From positions 1 through 64,000 of the forward strand of contig FQWG01000006.1 in the NCBI GenBank assembly GCA_900129595.1: a DNA stretch of 64,000 bases, written 5' to 3'. A program made the translations under genes and the position numbers. The notes beneath the pieces were generated by a model. It did not search any database. It was not told the DNA's origin and worked only from the letters and a program-made list of their open reading frames with translations. Within the stretch, counting starts at the first letter, position 1. Every line of letters starts with the position of its first letter. Below, piece by piece: positions 35,405 through 45,382 of this stretch. The DNA comes from Flavobacterium frigidimaris (GTDB lineage: Bacteria; Bacteroidota; Bacteroidia; Flavobacteriales; Flavobacteriaceae).

Positions 35405-36187
35405 ATGACACAGATAATTTACGATGGAACTTATGAAGGTTGGGTTACGGCCGTATTCGAAATTTATGAATATAAATTGAAGGATATTGTTTTTGCCCAA
35501 AACGAAGCTTCTGCCGATTTGCTTTTTTCAACCAATCATATCGTGATTACCGATGAGGTAAAAGTAAAGCGCGTTTTAAGCGGATTACAAAAGCGTCTTT
35601 CGAAAAATGGATTTCAGGGTTTGTATAATGCCTTTTTATCTGAAACCAATAAGGTCGAAGAAATCATGTTTCGATATATACAATATGTATTGTTAAGTCC
35701 AGTAAATGTAGAGGATGATTTTGGCAATAATGATGTTTTAGAACTTCGAAAAGCCATTCGACTAACAGGAAAAGAAGCACATCGAATGGAGGCATTCGTC
35801 AGGTTTCAATTAACAAAAGACCAATTGTATTATGCAATCGTCGAACCGGATTGCAATGTTTTGCCCCTTATAGAAAATCATTTTAAAAGCCGTTACGCTG
35901 ATCAGCGCTGGTTAATTTATGATGCCAAACGTAAATATGGTATTTATTATGATCTTAAAAGTGTTTCGACTGTAGCATTACAATTTAATACTGAAACTAA
36001 TTCTTCTAAATTTTTAGCCGAAATAAGCGATGAGGGCGAAGAACTTTTTCAGGATTTATGGCGCAATTATTTCAAGAGTGTCAATATTGAATCCAGAAAA
36101 AATACAAAGCTTCATTTGCAGCATATGCCAAAACGATACTGGAAAAACCTGACGGAGAAAATTCCGGATATCAAGGGTCGCGTTTAG
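35405..36187 (+). CDS. TIGR03915 family putative DNA repair protein
   Basis: A 260-residue protein. The openings IIYDGTYEGWVTAVFEIYEY and the later SRYADQRWLIYDAKRKYGIYYDL fit the TIGR03915 family (DUF4130), which in many bacteria is encoded beside the TIGR03916 radical SAM gene found just upstream. Some members resemble a glycosylase-like fold. No active-site residue is proposed. The two genes are separated by a dispersed repeat but stay in the same orientation. Confidence 0.85.
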   Translation: MTQIIYDGTYEGWVTAVFEIYEYKLKDIVFAQNEASADLLFSTNHIVITDEVKVKRVLSGLQKRLSKNGFQGLYNAFLSETNKVEEIMFRYIQYVLLSPVNVEDDFGNNDVLELRKAIRLTGKEAHRMEAFVRFQLTKDQLYYAIVEPDCNVLPLIENHFKSRYADQRWLIYDAKRKYGIYYDLKSVSTVALQFNTETNSSKFLAEISDEGEELFQDLWRNYFKSVNIESRKNTKLHLQHMPKRYWKNLTEKIPDIKGRV

Positions 36188-36212
36188 TAGTTAACACTTT
36201 AATAAATGTCTT

Positions 36213-37793
36213 TTAAAGGTAACGCAATTTTTCCTCCTCAATATCTAAATAATGCATTTGGCGTCTAATGATGGTTTCATCCAGCGTTTGATCTTCTTTG
36301 TTTTTACTGATCAGCCATTGTCTTTGCTTATTTAATAAATCGAGATAAATTACTTTAAGTTCCTGGCCTATTGCTTCATCATCAATGCCATTACTGTATT
36401 GTTCCCATTTGTGAATAAGATGTTGTAGCGAAGTATTATTTTCGATCTGATCGCTATAATTGGTTTTAAGATAATCTAAAGCAAATTCGGCTAATTCGTG
36501 ACGCAGGTTATTATGAACTTCTTCTTTTGGCAGAGGATCATAAACATCTGTAAGATTGATTTTTTTTATGAAATAAGGTAATGTAAGTCCCTGAATGACC
36601 AGCGTTAAAAGAATAACAATAAAGGTGATAAACAAAATAAGATTTCGCTGCGGAAAACCGTTTCCATTATCCAAATAAACAGGTATAGATAAGGCAGCGG
36701 CCAATGATACTACGCCTCTCATTCCCGTCCATCCTAATATAAACGGAGTTTTGTAGCCGGGATTCCTGCTATCGGCAACAGTAATAAAATTTCGTGCAAT
36801 AAGCGTCACAAGGACAGCACCGTAAGAAGATAAGATCCTACTGATAATTAAAACAAATGTTATCAGAACGCCATAACCAATTGCCGACGAAATGCTAACA
36901 GCCTCGACTTTAAGTCCGTTTGTAATTTGCGGAAGATCCAGGCCAATCAGCATAAACACAAAACCATTGAGGATAAAAGTAAGACTTTGCCAAACATTTA
37001 CACCTTGTAAACGAGATCTGCTGCTCAAAAATCGGTGTCGGTTATTAGACAATAGTAATCCGCCACATACCACGGCCAATACACCGGAACTATGAACTTC
37101 TTCGGCAGCCAGATAAATAATATACGGGGTAAGTAATGACAAAACAATATCTACATTGGCATCCGTAGGCAAATATTTATGCGCTTTCATAAAAAGCCAT
37201 CCAATTAATAAACCAATTCCAACGCCGCCAATAATCATCCAGCTAAAACTTACTGCAGCTTTATAAAATATAAATTGCTCTGTCGCTACCGCAATCATCG
37301 CAAACCTAAAAATAATCAACGAAGAAGCATCATTGAGTAAACTTTCTCCCTCTAAAATCGATGAAATAGTTTTGGGTACTTTTACAAATTTCAAAATAGC
37401 ACCGGCACTTACTGCATCCGGAGGAGATACAATTCCGCCCAAGACAAAACCCAATGCTAATGAAAATCCGGGTATGATATAATTAGCAACTAATGCTACA
37501 GATAGAGCCGAGACAAAAACAACGACAAAGGCAAAACTGGTAATAATGCGTCGCCAGCGCCACATTTCTTTCCAGGAAACTGTCCACGCCGCTTCATACA
37601 ATAATGGCGGCAGAAAGATAAAGAAGATAAGATCAGGTTCGATTTGTATTAAGGGAACTTTTGGGATAAAACTAATAGCCAATCCCGCCAATACCAATAA
37701 TATTGGATAGGCTACTTTTATTTTATTGGCCAGCATAATCAGCAATAAAATAACAATTAAAAGGCCTAAATAAAAAGGAAAGTTATCAAGCAT
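36213..37793 (-). CDS. Na+/H+ antiporter, CPA1 (NhaP-like) family
   Basis: A 526-residue inner-membrane antiporter with about 12 hydrophobic helices. Conserved features include the acidic transport motif in VSPPDAVSAGAILK (about residues 123-136) and the discontinuous helix GESLLNDASSLIIFR (about 152-166). A soluble helical tail of about 120 residues ends LDIEEEKLRYL. It exchanges Na+ for H+ to control pH and salt. It is monocistronic, convergent with the TIGR03915 gene. Confidence 0.92.
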   Translation of the reverse strand: MLDNFPFYLGLLIVILLLIMLANKIKVAYPILLVLAGLAISFIPKVPLIQIEPDLIFFIFLPPLLYEAAWTVSWKEMWRWRRIITSFAFVVVFVSALSVALVANYIIPGFSLALGFVLGGIVSPPDAVSAGAILKFVKVPKTISSILEGESLLNDASSLIIFRFAMIAVATEQFIFYKAAVSFSWMIIGGVGIGLLIGWLFMKAHKYLPTDANVDIVLSLLTPYIIYLAAEEVHSSGVLAVVCGGLLLSNNRHRFLSSRSRLQGVNVWQSLTFILNGFVFMLIGLDLPQITNGLKVEAVSISSAIGYGVLITFVLIISRILSSYGAVLVTLIARNFITVADSRNPGYKTPFILGWTGMRGVVSLAAALSIPVYLDNGNGFPQRNLILFITFIVILLTLVIQGLTLPYFIKKINLTDVYDPLPKEEVHNNLRHELAEFALDYLKTNYSDQIENNTSLQHLIHKWEQYSNGIDDEAIGQELKVIYLDLLNKQRQWLISKNKEDQTLDETIIRRQMHYLDIEEEKLRYL

Positions 37794-37826
37794 TCTTTTG
37801 GTTTATAAAATCTGGTTAGTCGATTT

Positions 37827-38723
37827 TTAGTTTAAATTTCGGTATTCGATAGGTGTGTATCCGGTATTCTTTTTAAACATTCGGTTAAAATGCTGTGGAT
37901 ATTTAAAACCCAGTTCAAATGCGATTTGACTAACAGATTTATCCGCGTCAAAAATGCGTTCTTTAGCTAAGGTAATTAATTTTAACTGAATGTGTTCCTG
38001 TGCAGATTTGCCTGTTTCTTTTTTAATTAAATCGCCAAAATAATTAGCAGAAAGATGCAGATGATCTGCAAAATAGCCAACAGAAGGCAATCCCGAATCT
38101 TTTGCAATTTCAGATAAAAAATATTCGTTTAGCAAATTTTCAAATTTCGATAAAACATCAGTATTGATATTTTCCCTCGTGATAAATTGTCTGTCATAAA
38201 AGCGAACACAATAATTGAGCAACAACTCTATGTTATTACTGATGATGCTTTTGCTATGTTTATCGATAGACTGGCTTAATTCATATTGTAATTTACTGAA
38301 TAAATCTTTTATAATCTGCTGTTCTTTCAAAGATAAATGCAGCGCTTCATGCGAGTCATAAGAGAAGAAAGAATATTGATTTATGTTTTTTGCCAGTGAA
38401 GTCCCTCTTATCAAATCAGGATGAAAAAGTAATGTTAAGCCCGTAGATTTATAATTATCTGTATTATTAACCTCGAGTACTTGTCCCGGTGCTACAAAAA
38501 CCATTGTACCATCATCATAATCGTAATTGTTACGCCCGTATTTTAGTTCACCGCAATTTCCCGCTTTTAAAAATATAGCATAAAAATTAAAATGTATTCG
38601 GGTATGATTCGGCAGTGCTTTACTATTAGAATTATCAAAAACACTTATTAAAGGATGCTGGGTTTCAACATCTTTCAATTGATTGTATTGTGTCACTTTT
38701 TCGAGTTTTATAATAGGATCCAT
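37827..38723 (-). CDS. AraC family regulator
   Basis: A 298-residue regulator with a cupin-like N-terminal half and an AraC domain at about 190-298 (SQIAFELGFKYPQHFNRMFKKNTGYTPIEYR). It is divergent from an aldo-keto reductase, which is probably its target. A -7 element at 38748-38755 lies 25 bases upstream of the start. Confidence 0.87.
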   Translation of the reverse strand: MDPIIKLEKVTQYNQLKDVETQHPLISVFDNSNSKALPNHTRIHFNFYAIFLKAGNCGELKYGRNNYDYDDGTMVFVAPGQVLEVNNTDNYKSTGLTLLFHPDLIRGTSLAKNINQYSFFSYDSHEALHLSLKEQQIIKDLFSKLQYELSQSIDKHSKSIISNNIELLLNYCVRFYDRQFITRENINTDVLSKFENLLNEYFLSEIAKDSGLPSVGYFADHLHLSANYFGDLIKKETGKSAQEHIQLKLITLAKERIFDADKSVSQIAFELGFKYPQHFNRMFKKNTGYTPIEYRNLN

Positions 38724-38747
38724 GATGCGTCTGTGAAATTATATACA

Positions 38748-38755
38748 CAAATATA
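38748..38755 (-). promoter_or_regulatory. -7 promoter element for the AraC gene
   Basis: Minus-strand TATATTTG, 25 bases before the start at 38723. Confidence 0.55.
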
Positions 38756-38881
38756 CTACTCAGATTTTTAATAACTTAGCGTGATTATGCAAATCAGTAA
38801 AAATGGTTATAATAGCAGTAATATGTATTATAGGCAACTGAGATTATTGGAGGAAATTTGTAGTATTAAAAATGTTACTAA

Positions 38882-39895
<1,014 letters not shown>

Positions 39896-39902
39896 AACAA
39901 CA

Positions 39903-39932
39903 AAACCCTTAAATAATAGTATTTAAGGGTTT
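39903..39932. terminator. Bidirectional terminator
   Basis: AAACCCTTAAATA and TATTTAAGGGTTT form a 13-bp perfect stem with a 4-base loop between convergent genes. Confidence 0.85.
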
Positions 39933-39958
39933 GCTTTTTTATGTCGTTTTAAAATCTG

Positions 39959-40723
39959 TTAGTTCCAGATTCCGTTCATTTCGGTCAAAATAATTGGTTT
40001 ACCGTTCGTAACCACAATCGTATGTTCGTGTTGGGCCATATGGCCGCCTTTATTACCTACCATTGTCCAGCCGTCATTAAGTTCTACGGCAAGAGAAGAT
40101 GAGGTTGAGATAAAAGTTTCGATGGCTACAACCGAATCCTTTTTAAAACGTCTTTGATCAAATCGGTTTTTATAATTTAATAATTCATCCGGTTGTTCGT
40201 GCAGGCTTCTGCCAATACCATGTCCTCCCAGATTTTTGATTACTTTGTAGCCTCTTTTTTTAGCTTCAGTTTCGATAAGATATCCTATTTCAGAAATCTT
40301 TACTCCGCCTTTTATATTATCTATTGCTTTTTGTAAAATATCTTTTGATGCATCAACCAATTTTTGATGTCCGTTTACATCTTCACCAATTACAAATGAA
40401 CCTCCATTATCTGACCAAAAACCGTCAAGTTCTGCCGAAACATCAATGTTGATTAAATCACCTTCGTTAAGAATTCTTTTATCTGACGGAATACCATGAC
40501 AAAATTCATTGTTTACACTAATGCAAGTCCATCCCGGAAAACCATACGTTAAATAAGGTGCCGATTTTGCGCCTAAATCGTTCAGGATTTTTCCGCCATA
40601 ATCGTCTAGTTCCTTTGTTGTCATTCCTGCTTTGGCAAAGTTTCTCATTTCTTTCAAAGTAAAAGCTACAGCTTCACTTGCCTTTTGCATTCCTATTAAT
40701 TCGGATTCTTGTTTTATTGACAT
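39959..40723 (-). CDS. map: Type I methionine aminopeptidase
   Basis: A 254-residue enzyme that removes N-terminal methionine in the cytoplasm. Metal ligands are visible in INIDVSAELDGFWSDNGGSF (two Asp), GHGIGRSLHEQ (His), AIETF (Glu) and AQHEHTIVV (Glu). The length is typical. A -7 element TAATTTTG at 40747-40754 overlaps the end of the upstream gene. It is a second map-type gene in addition to whatever copy lies outside the window; many Bacteroidota have one in the ribosomal operon. Confidence 0.92.
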   Translation of the reverse strand: MSIKQESELIGMQKASEAVAFTLKEMRNFAKAGMTTKELDDYGGKILNDLGAKSAPYLTYGFPGWTCISVNNEFCHGIPSDKRILNEGDLINIDVSAELDGFWSDNGGSFVIGEDVNGHQKLVDASKDILQKAIDNIKGGVKISEIGYLIETEAKKRGYKVIKNLGGHGIGRSLHEQPDELLNYKNRFDQRRFKKDSVVAIETFISTSSSLAVELNDGWTMVGNKGGHMAQHEHTIVVTNGKPIILTEMNGIWN

Positions 40724-40751
40724 GATTTTGTTTTTTCTGATGAATACAAAA

Positions 40752-41114
40752 TTAGTTATTTTCTACCGGTTCAATGTCCATAGTTTTGATCAATCCGTCC
40801 TGAAAAGTATAAATATGCTTTACCAGTCCGTCAAAGATTAAACTGCCTTGTAAATCTTTTACATTTTGATGCACCTTAACTTCCAGGCTTCCGTTTTCTC
40901 TTTCATCAAAACCAACAGGTTCTACTTTTGGGTTGATTTCCGTCCATTGTCTTGTCCAGTATTCTTTGATTTCATCATGACCGCTTATGTAGCCGCCTTC
41001 CCAGGCTTTTGACCATTGCACATCATTTTGCATTGTCGATAAGGCGTTGTCAATGTTTCTTTCGTTAAACGCAGCATAGGCTTTCTTGATGATATCTTCG
41101 AATTGATTTGTCAT
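40752..41114 (-). CDS. SnoaL/NTF2-like protein
   Basis: A 120-residue alpha+beta-barrel protein of the NTF2/SnoaL group, starting MTNQFEDIIKKAYAAFNERNIDNALSTM. The pattern of one N-terminal helix bundle and four strands (WEGGYISGHDEIKEYWTRQW) is typical. Such proteins include small isomerases and stress proteins, and no catalytic pair can be assigned here. Confidence 0.82.
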   Translation of the reverse strand: MTNQFEDIIKKAYAAFNERNIDNALSTMQNDVQWSKAWEGGYISGHDEIKEYWTRQWTEINPKVEPVGFDERENGSLEVKVHQNVKDLQGSLIFDGLVKHIYTFQDGLIKTMDIEPVENN

Positions 41115-41238
41115 GGTATTAGTTTTAAATCAAACACTATTTTTTATGAGATAAAAAGAGCTGCTTTTTATATGTTTGATCAAAAGTACAATTTTTCGTA
41201 TAATTTATTGACTAGAAATATAAAAGCTATACCAAATT

Positions 41239-41496
41239 CTATTTCTCTTCGTCTATACCATCAACTGCAGAAATCTGATCAAGGATATTGGTTTGGTTGG
41301 GTGAGATATAGTTTTTTACTTCACTAGGAGTTTCTTTCTTAAAAAGAATGTCCAATGCATTGTAAAGTTTCAATAAAACATCTCTGTCTTCTTTTTCAAT
41401 TTCTAAAGCAGTATTAAAATTAAAAACATAATTATTCGAATTGCGTACTTCTACTTTTATCGTTTTTGATGTGATTTTAAATTTAACTATATCCAT
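41239..41496 (-). CDS. Small hypothetical protein
   Basis: An 85-residue protein I do not recognise. Its first half has two beta-strand-like stretches (FKITSKTIKVEV), and its second half is acidic, ending AVDGIDEEK. A -7 element at 41547-41554 supports that it is a gene. It lies on the chromosomal side of the left attachment site, just outside the integrated element. Confidence 0.55.
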   Translation of the reverse strand: MDIVKFKITSKTIKVEVRNSNNYVFNFNTALEIEKEDRDVLLKLYNALDILFKKETPSEVKNYISPNQTNILDQISAVDGIDEEK

Positions 41497-41546
41497 TGTT
41501 TCTTCTTTTTTAGATATTTTAGATGTTTTTATGAAGTTTCTTTAAA

Positions 41547-41554
41547 CAAAACTA
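41547..41554 (-). promoter_or_regulatory. -7 promoter element for the small gene
   Basis: Minus-strand TAGTTTTG, 51 bases before the start at 41496. Confidence 0.45.
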
Positions 41555-41561
41555 CAATAAA

Positions 41562-41592
41562 AAAACCCTAATCAATTGATGATTAGGGTTTT
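41562..41592. terminator. Original tRNA-Met terminator (left of the element)
   Basis: AAAACCCTAATCA and TGATTAGGGTTTT form a 13-bp perfect stem with T-rich tails. It sits just outside the left attachment repeat, where it would have followed the tRNA gene before integration. Confidence 0.75.
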
Positions 41593-41600
41593 GTTTTTAT

Positions 41601-41647
41601 GTAGCGAGGACGGGAGTTGAACCCGTGACCTCAGGGTTATGAATCCT
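41601..41647. repeat. attL: 47-bp copy of the tRNA-Met 3' end
   Basis: Perfectly identical to 54161-54207 over 47 bases. It covers the T-arm, variable loop, anticodon loop and part of the anticodon stem of tRNA-Met on the minus strand, and then diverges. It lacks the D-arm, so it is not a tRNA gene. It marks the left edge of an element integrated by a tyrosine recombinase. Confidence 0.9.
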
Positions 41648-41686
41648 AATATTAGACACGGTAATTATTTGTATCGTGTTTAGTAG

Positions 41687-41706
41687 TAGGCTTTTTAAAA
41701 AGCCTA
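41687..41706. repeat. 20-bp perfect palindrome near attL
   Basis: TAGGC, five T, five A, GCCTA. It is 40 bases inside attL, before the paired arm-like repeats. It may be a recombination-protein site or a hairpin. Confidence 0.6.
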
Positions 41707-41733
41707 ATTCCGTTTTGATACGTTTTCAGCTGT

Positions 41734-41758
41734 TTTCGTCACTCCATTTCGTCACTCC
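41734..41758. promoter_or_regulatory. Left pair of arm-type repeats, TTTCGTCACTCC x2
   Basis: TTTCGTCACTCC occurs at 41734-41745 and 41747-41758, 13 bases apart. A similar pair with the same spacing lies near the right end (54096-54116). This matches integrase arm sites, by inference. Confidence 0.55.
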
Positions 41759-41903
41759 TTATTCCTGTAATAATGGTGAAATTTGCTACCAGCAGTGTTG
41801 TCTTAGAACATTTATAATTTGAATGGCAAATATATGTAAATGTTCTTTATTTCTAAGGTAAATTAGAAATTCTTTTACTTATTCATGTTAGTGTTTTTGA
41901 GTG

Positions 41904-42485
41904 TTATTTTTTGTAGTAATCAATTTCGTCTCTCATTAATTTTTCAATTACTTTCCATAGGTCACCCATCTTTTTTCCTCTTTCTTCATGGTTAAGACTT
42001 TGTAATTGTTCGCCTGTATAATCAATACTATCAGATAAAGATAATTTACTTAAAACAGTTTGAAATTCATCTGTAAAATCATCTACTAAAATTTTATACT
42101 CATCAATTTTAGGCAATAATTTTTCACTAGCGACTAATCTCAATTTGTTTAATTCCTGATTCATAATCATCATAGGTTGAAGAGAGCTTTTTGTGAATTC
42201 TAGCAAATCTTGATTGAACTTTATTAATGCTCTATTTGTCCTTTCTTCGTCACCTGTTAGTATTTCTGTCATAATTTCAGAAGAAATGCCATAAGTCATT
42301 TTTGGGTCATTTCTCATTGACTTACTCATCTCGTCGACCTTATTCATAAAGTTTGAATATACTTCAAATCTTTTATCCAAAGCTTTGTCAGATTTTTGAT
42401 ATTTTCTATTTAGAATGAATTGAGTTATTGCCCAAATCCATCCTAATACGCCCAAAATAATTATAAAGTAATCTTTTATTTCCAT
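41904..42485 (-). CDS. Membrane-anchored helical protein (defence module A, unknown)
   Basis: A 193-residue protein with one membrane helix at about residues 5-24 (IIILGVLGWIWAITQFIL), followed by a long, charged, helical and probably coiled-coil cytoplasmic region. I recognise no family. It follows the HEPN protein with a 62-base gap and no promoter of its own that I can see, so it is probably the third gene of the AbiH operon. A single-pass anchor in such a set could be an effector or a membrane tether, but that is inference. Confidence 0.65.
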   Translation of the reverse strand: MEIKDYFIIILGVLGWIWAITQFILNRKYQKSDKALDKRFEVYSNFMNKVDEMSKSMRNDPKMTYGISSEIMTEILTGDEERTNRALIKFNQDLLEFTKSSLQPMMIMNQELNKLRLVASEKLLPKIDEYKILVDDFTDEFQTVLSKLSLSDSIDYTGEQLQSLNHEERGKKMGDLWKVIEKLMRDEIDYYKK

Positions 42486-42547
42486 TTTAATAAGTTTTGA
42501 TAGATATGTTGGTGATTAATAATCATCACTTAATATCAATGAATATT

Positions 42548-43405
42548 CTATTTAAAAATAGCTGTTTGAAAGTCTTCATCATTAATCATTTTGTTGTTTT
42601 CAATCATGAAAATAACTAATTCAGCAAGTAAACTAAAAGAGCCGACTAATGCTTTTTCAGTTTCAGTTTCCTTAATATTAGAGCCATGAACAACTTTAGA
42701 ACGCAAGCCATATAGGCTTTTGATTTCTTTAAATTTTAGTACTCTTTCTTCACCTCTTTCACGTAGTAAGGATGATATACTTAATGATAATCGATAAGTA
42801 ATTTCTGTTGAAACATCAACTATGCTTTCAATTGCAGCCCAAATAATTGCAATAGCACTTTTAATATCTACACAATACCTCCAAGAATTTATTACTTCTA
42901 TAGAATACCTGAATTTTTCATATTTATAAGCTAAAGTATTTGCTACTTCAAAATGCTTTTTAATCCAATCGATATCTGTATTTTCAATTTTGATTTCTTG
43001 CAGAGTTTTTAGTTGAATCATATTGACATGATAATCACAAAGCCCTGCTTGGATATTTTCAGGGTCTTTTAAATTGTTCCAAGAGCGATTCAGCAATGCA
43101 ACTGAATTTATCGACGTTTTATTTCGTAAGACAAATAGTGTATTTACTAGCCAAGCTCTGTTTAAAATGTCATAGCCAAAAGTGGATTCATTTTCGGAAC
43201 TAACGATTTCAAATGTATTTTGTAAATAACAAAAAGGCTCAACTAATGACCATTGTTTAAAACCTTTTGCTCCTAATCCCGCCAATTCAAATACAGATAA
43301 TTTATTTATTTTTCTTATCTTTAGGTATGGCAGTAATTCTATTTCATTTTCTTCGAAATAGATACCATTTCCTAAAATGTACCATGTTCCTTTTGTTATC
43401 ATCAA
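42548..43405 (-). CDS. HEPN domain protein (ApeA-HEPN-like)
   Basis: A 285-residue protein. The last third carries the HEPN motif R-x4-H in YGLRSKVVHGSN (about 244-255), preceded by helix sequence LKFKEIKSLYG, as in Apea-like HEPN domains, which are RNases of defence systems. The middle (SAIAIIWAAIESIVDVSTEI) is the first HEPN helix. The first 120 residues are unassigned. It starts 9 bases after the AbiH stop, so the two are translated together. The acidic partner residue of HEPN (E in AAIES) is present. Confidence 0.72.
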   Translation of the reverse strand: MMITKGTWYILGNGIYFEENEIELLPYLKIRKINKLSVFELAGLGAKGFKQWSLVEPFCYLQNTFEIVSSENESTFGYDILNRAWLVNTLFVLRNKTSINSVALLNRSWNNLKDPENIQAGLCDYHVNMIQLKTLQEIKIENTDIDWIKKHFEVANTLAYKYEKFRYSIEVINSWRYCVDIKSAIAIIWAAIESIVDVSTEITYRLSLSISSLLRERGEERVLKFKEIKSLYGLRSKVVHGSNIKETETEKALVGSFSLLAELVIFMIENNKMINDEDFQTAIFK

Positions 43406-43414
43406 TAGAGAATT

Positions 43415-44686
43415 TTATGTTAGAGGTTCACAGTATTCTTTATTTACGACCTTGTCTCTCAAAACAGCTTTATTACTAAAATTCCTTGTTATGTTTCTTA
43501 CAATTTCACTATAATTATCATCATCTACCCTTTTGTAATAGAATGGTTTTATAGAGACACAATTTTTATGTTCAAAAAGTGTGCTTAAGAGTGTTCGGTC
43601 TGAATTTCCGCAAGAATGTCCAAAAATGAATATTTGGTAATCGCCACTGTTTAAAAACTCTAATAGTTTTTTGTAGTTGTCGGTTTCCAAATATTTAATA
43701 GATTTGATATTTTCAAGATAAGTATTGTCATTTAGATTTTCAATTGATTTGTAATCTTCGTCTATTTCGTCTCCAAAGCCGAAGATGACATTATTATTAT
43801 CTCTACTATCTGTAGTTCCATGAATGTGAATTGTACTTTTCTCTAGTTTTTTATTTACGTTTCGTGGAAGGTCGTACCAACTCATACTATAATATAATCT
43901 TTCCGTAAAAGTGTAATTGAAGTTCAAGAATAAAATTTCGTCTGGTTGTAGGTTAATGTAATCTGTAATAGAATCGTTAAGTAGTCTTTTTCTTATGTTT
44001 TCTAAAGGGTCATTTTTTCCTATAGGAGAAATTATAGCTTGCTTTTCTTCACTTAAATCTTCGATACGAATGTTTCCAGTTTTAATACCTTTAAGGTCAT
44101 CTTTTATTTTTTGATATTCTATTTCAACTAACTTGTTGATAGATGCTTCGGTAAAATCTCGTAATTTAAAATCAGAATAAATTTTATATGCAATAGATTT
44201 TTTTATATTTTTATCAATGTCACTTTTATCAAAGCTCTCGTTAAAATGGTTTTCAACGTCTTTTAAATAGGATTCTAATAATTTTTGTACCTCAGTAAAA
44301 TCCGAATTTAGTTGAGAAATTTTATATGTACATTTTTCATCCTTAAATGATTCTTTTAAAAGTAAATAATATTCATTTTCTATATCGACCCAATTTTGAA
44401 TTTGTTTTTTATCGTTGATGTGTTCTAGAAATTTATTTTTAAATTTTAGTTCACTTCCATGTATGGTTAAAGTAGTATTTAATTCCTCGAATTTAACAAT
44501 TGAAGAAAAATATACAGGTTTTGGTAATCGAGTTAACTTAATTTCTGAATTTTCAAATGATTCCTCTTTATTTAACTTGATATCTGCTATTACTTTAAAC
44601 CAATAATAAGAGATGAAGTCATTGTAGCTTGTTTTCATTCCATGAGCTAAATCAAATCCGTTTCCAATAAGTATAATTCTATTCAT
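43415..44686 (-). CDS. AbiH family abortive infection protein
   Basis: A 423-residue protein of the bacteriophage abortive infection AbiH family. Family marks are the opening RIILIGNGFDLAHGMKTSY, the middle LNFNYTFTERLYY and HIHGTTDSRDNNNVIFG, and the end IFIFGHSCGNSDRTLLSTLF. The mechanism of AbiH is not settled; the family contains Asp/His motifs like a nuclease or phosphatase. A -7 element at 44701-44708 lies 15 bases upstream. It leads an operon with a HEPN protein and a membrane-anchored protein, which suggests a multi-gene system rather than AbiH alone. Confidence 0.9.
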   Translation of the reverse strand: MNRIILIGNGFDLAHGMKTSYNDFISYYWFKVIADIKLNKEESFENSEIKLTRLPKPVYFSSIVKFEELNTTLTIHGSELKFKNKFLEHINDKKQIQNWVDIENEYYLLLKESFKDEKCTYKISQLNSDFTEVQKLLESYLKDVENHFNESFDKSDIDKNIKKSIAYKIYSDFKLRDFTEASINKLVEIEYQKIKDDLKGIKTGNIRIEDLSEEKQAIISPIGKNDPLENIRKRLLNDSITDYINLQPDEILFLNFNYTFTERLYYSMSWYDLPRNVNKKLEKSTIHIHGTTDSRDNNNVIFGFGDEIDEDYKSIENLNDNTYLENIKSIKYLETDNYKKLLEFLNSGDYQIFIFGHSCGNSDRTLLSTLFEHKNCVSIKPFYYKRVDDDNYSEIVRNITRNFSNKAVLRDKVVNKEYCEPLT

Positions 44687-44700
44687 GATTTTGTTTTAAT

Positions 44701-44708
44701 CAAATATA
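44701..44708 (-). promoter_or_regulatory. -7 promoter element for the AbiH module
   Basis: Minus-strand TATATTTG, 15 bases before the AbiH start. The transcript leader must be very short. Confidence 0.6.
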
Positions 44709-44747
44709 TAGAATATTTTTTCTTACAATATTGAATGCTGAATTTAT

Positions 44748-45338
44748 TTACAATAACATTTTTCTAATCTTGAGAATAGTGTTATTTGATAAATTCGTAA
44801 TCGATGCCAGTTTTCTAATTGAATAATTTTTATCTTTTATTAATTCCAAATGAGATTGATTGTACTTTGATAAAAATTGTTGAGGTGTTTCACTAGTGTT
44901 TAATTGTCTCCCTTTATAAGTTCCTTTTGCTTTAGCAATTAAGATACCTTCTTTTTGTCTTTCTAGTAAAGATACTCTTTCCATTTCTGCCACATTACTT
45001 AAAACATCAGTTATCATTTTAAAGATAGGATTGGATTTGTTGTCAATCATTGAGTATAAACCAATGTTCTCTACATATACATTAATGTTAAGATTACTTA
45101 AGGTATTTAATGTTGTTTGAATGTCAAATGCATTTCTTCCTAATCTGTCGATTGAATGAACTACTAGCGTATCAATTTTTTGATTGGATATATCATTTAA
45201 TAACTTGATTGCGTTAGGACGTTCGTTGAAGGGAATCGAACCACTACACTTATCAATATATTGTTTATGGTCAGATGTTAATTGTCTGTCAATATTCTGT
45301 TCTGTTGTACTAACTCTAATATATTTTGCAGTTTTCAT
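44748..45338 (-). CDS. Serine recombinase (resolvase/invertase family)
   Basis: A 196-residue site-specific recombinase. The nucleophile serine is in YIRVSTTEQN (Ser 10). The LVVHSIDRLGRNAFDIQ region (about 59-75) and ISNVAEMERVSLLERQKEGI-like helix (about 112-131) match the catalytic and long-helix parts. The C-terminal part (LSNNTILKIRKML) is the helix-turn-helix. It could resolve dimers or invert a segment. An inverted repeat at 45383-45415 upstream could be its site. It has its own -7 element at 45359-45366. Confidence 0.92.
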   Translation of the reverse strand: MKTAKYIRVSTTEQNIDRQLTSDHKQYIDKCSGSIPFNERPNAIKLLNDISNQKIDTLVVHSIDRLGRNAFDIQTTLNTLSNLNINVYVENIGLYSMIDNKSNPIFKMITDVLSNVAEMERVSLLERQKEGILIAKAKGTYKGRQLNTSETPQQFLSKYNQSHLELIKDKNYSIRKLASITNLSNNTILKIRKMLL

Positions 45339-45358
45339 GTTCTTTGCTTTTGTTGAAA

Positions 45359-45366
45359 CAAAGATA
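45359..45366 (-). promoter_or_regulatory. -7 promoter element for the serine recombinase
   Basis: Minus-strand TATCTTTG, 21 bases before the start at 45338. Confidence 0.55.
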
Positions 45367-45382
45367 ATGAATTTTGTTTTAT

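Noticed and set aside
41601..41675. Second tRNA-Met gene at the left edge of the element
   Set aside because: Only the 47-bp 3' part matches. The D-arm and 5' acceptor side are missing, so it is an attachment-site remnant.
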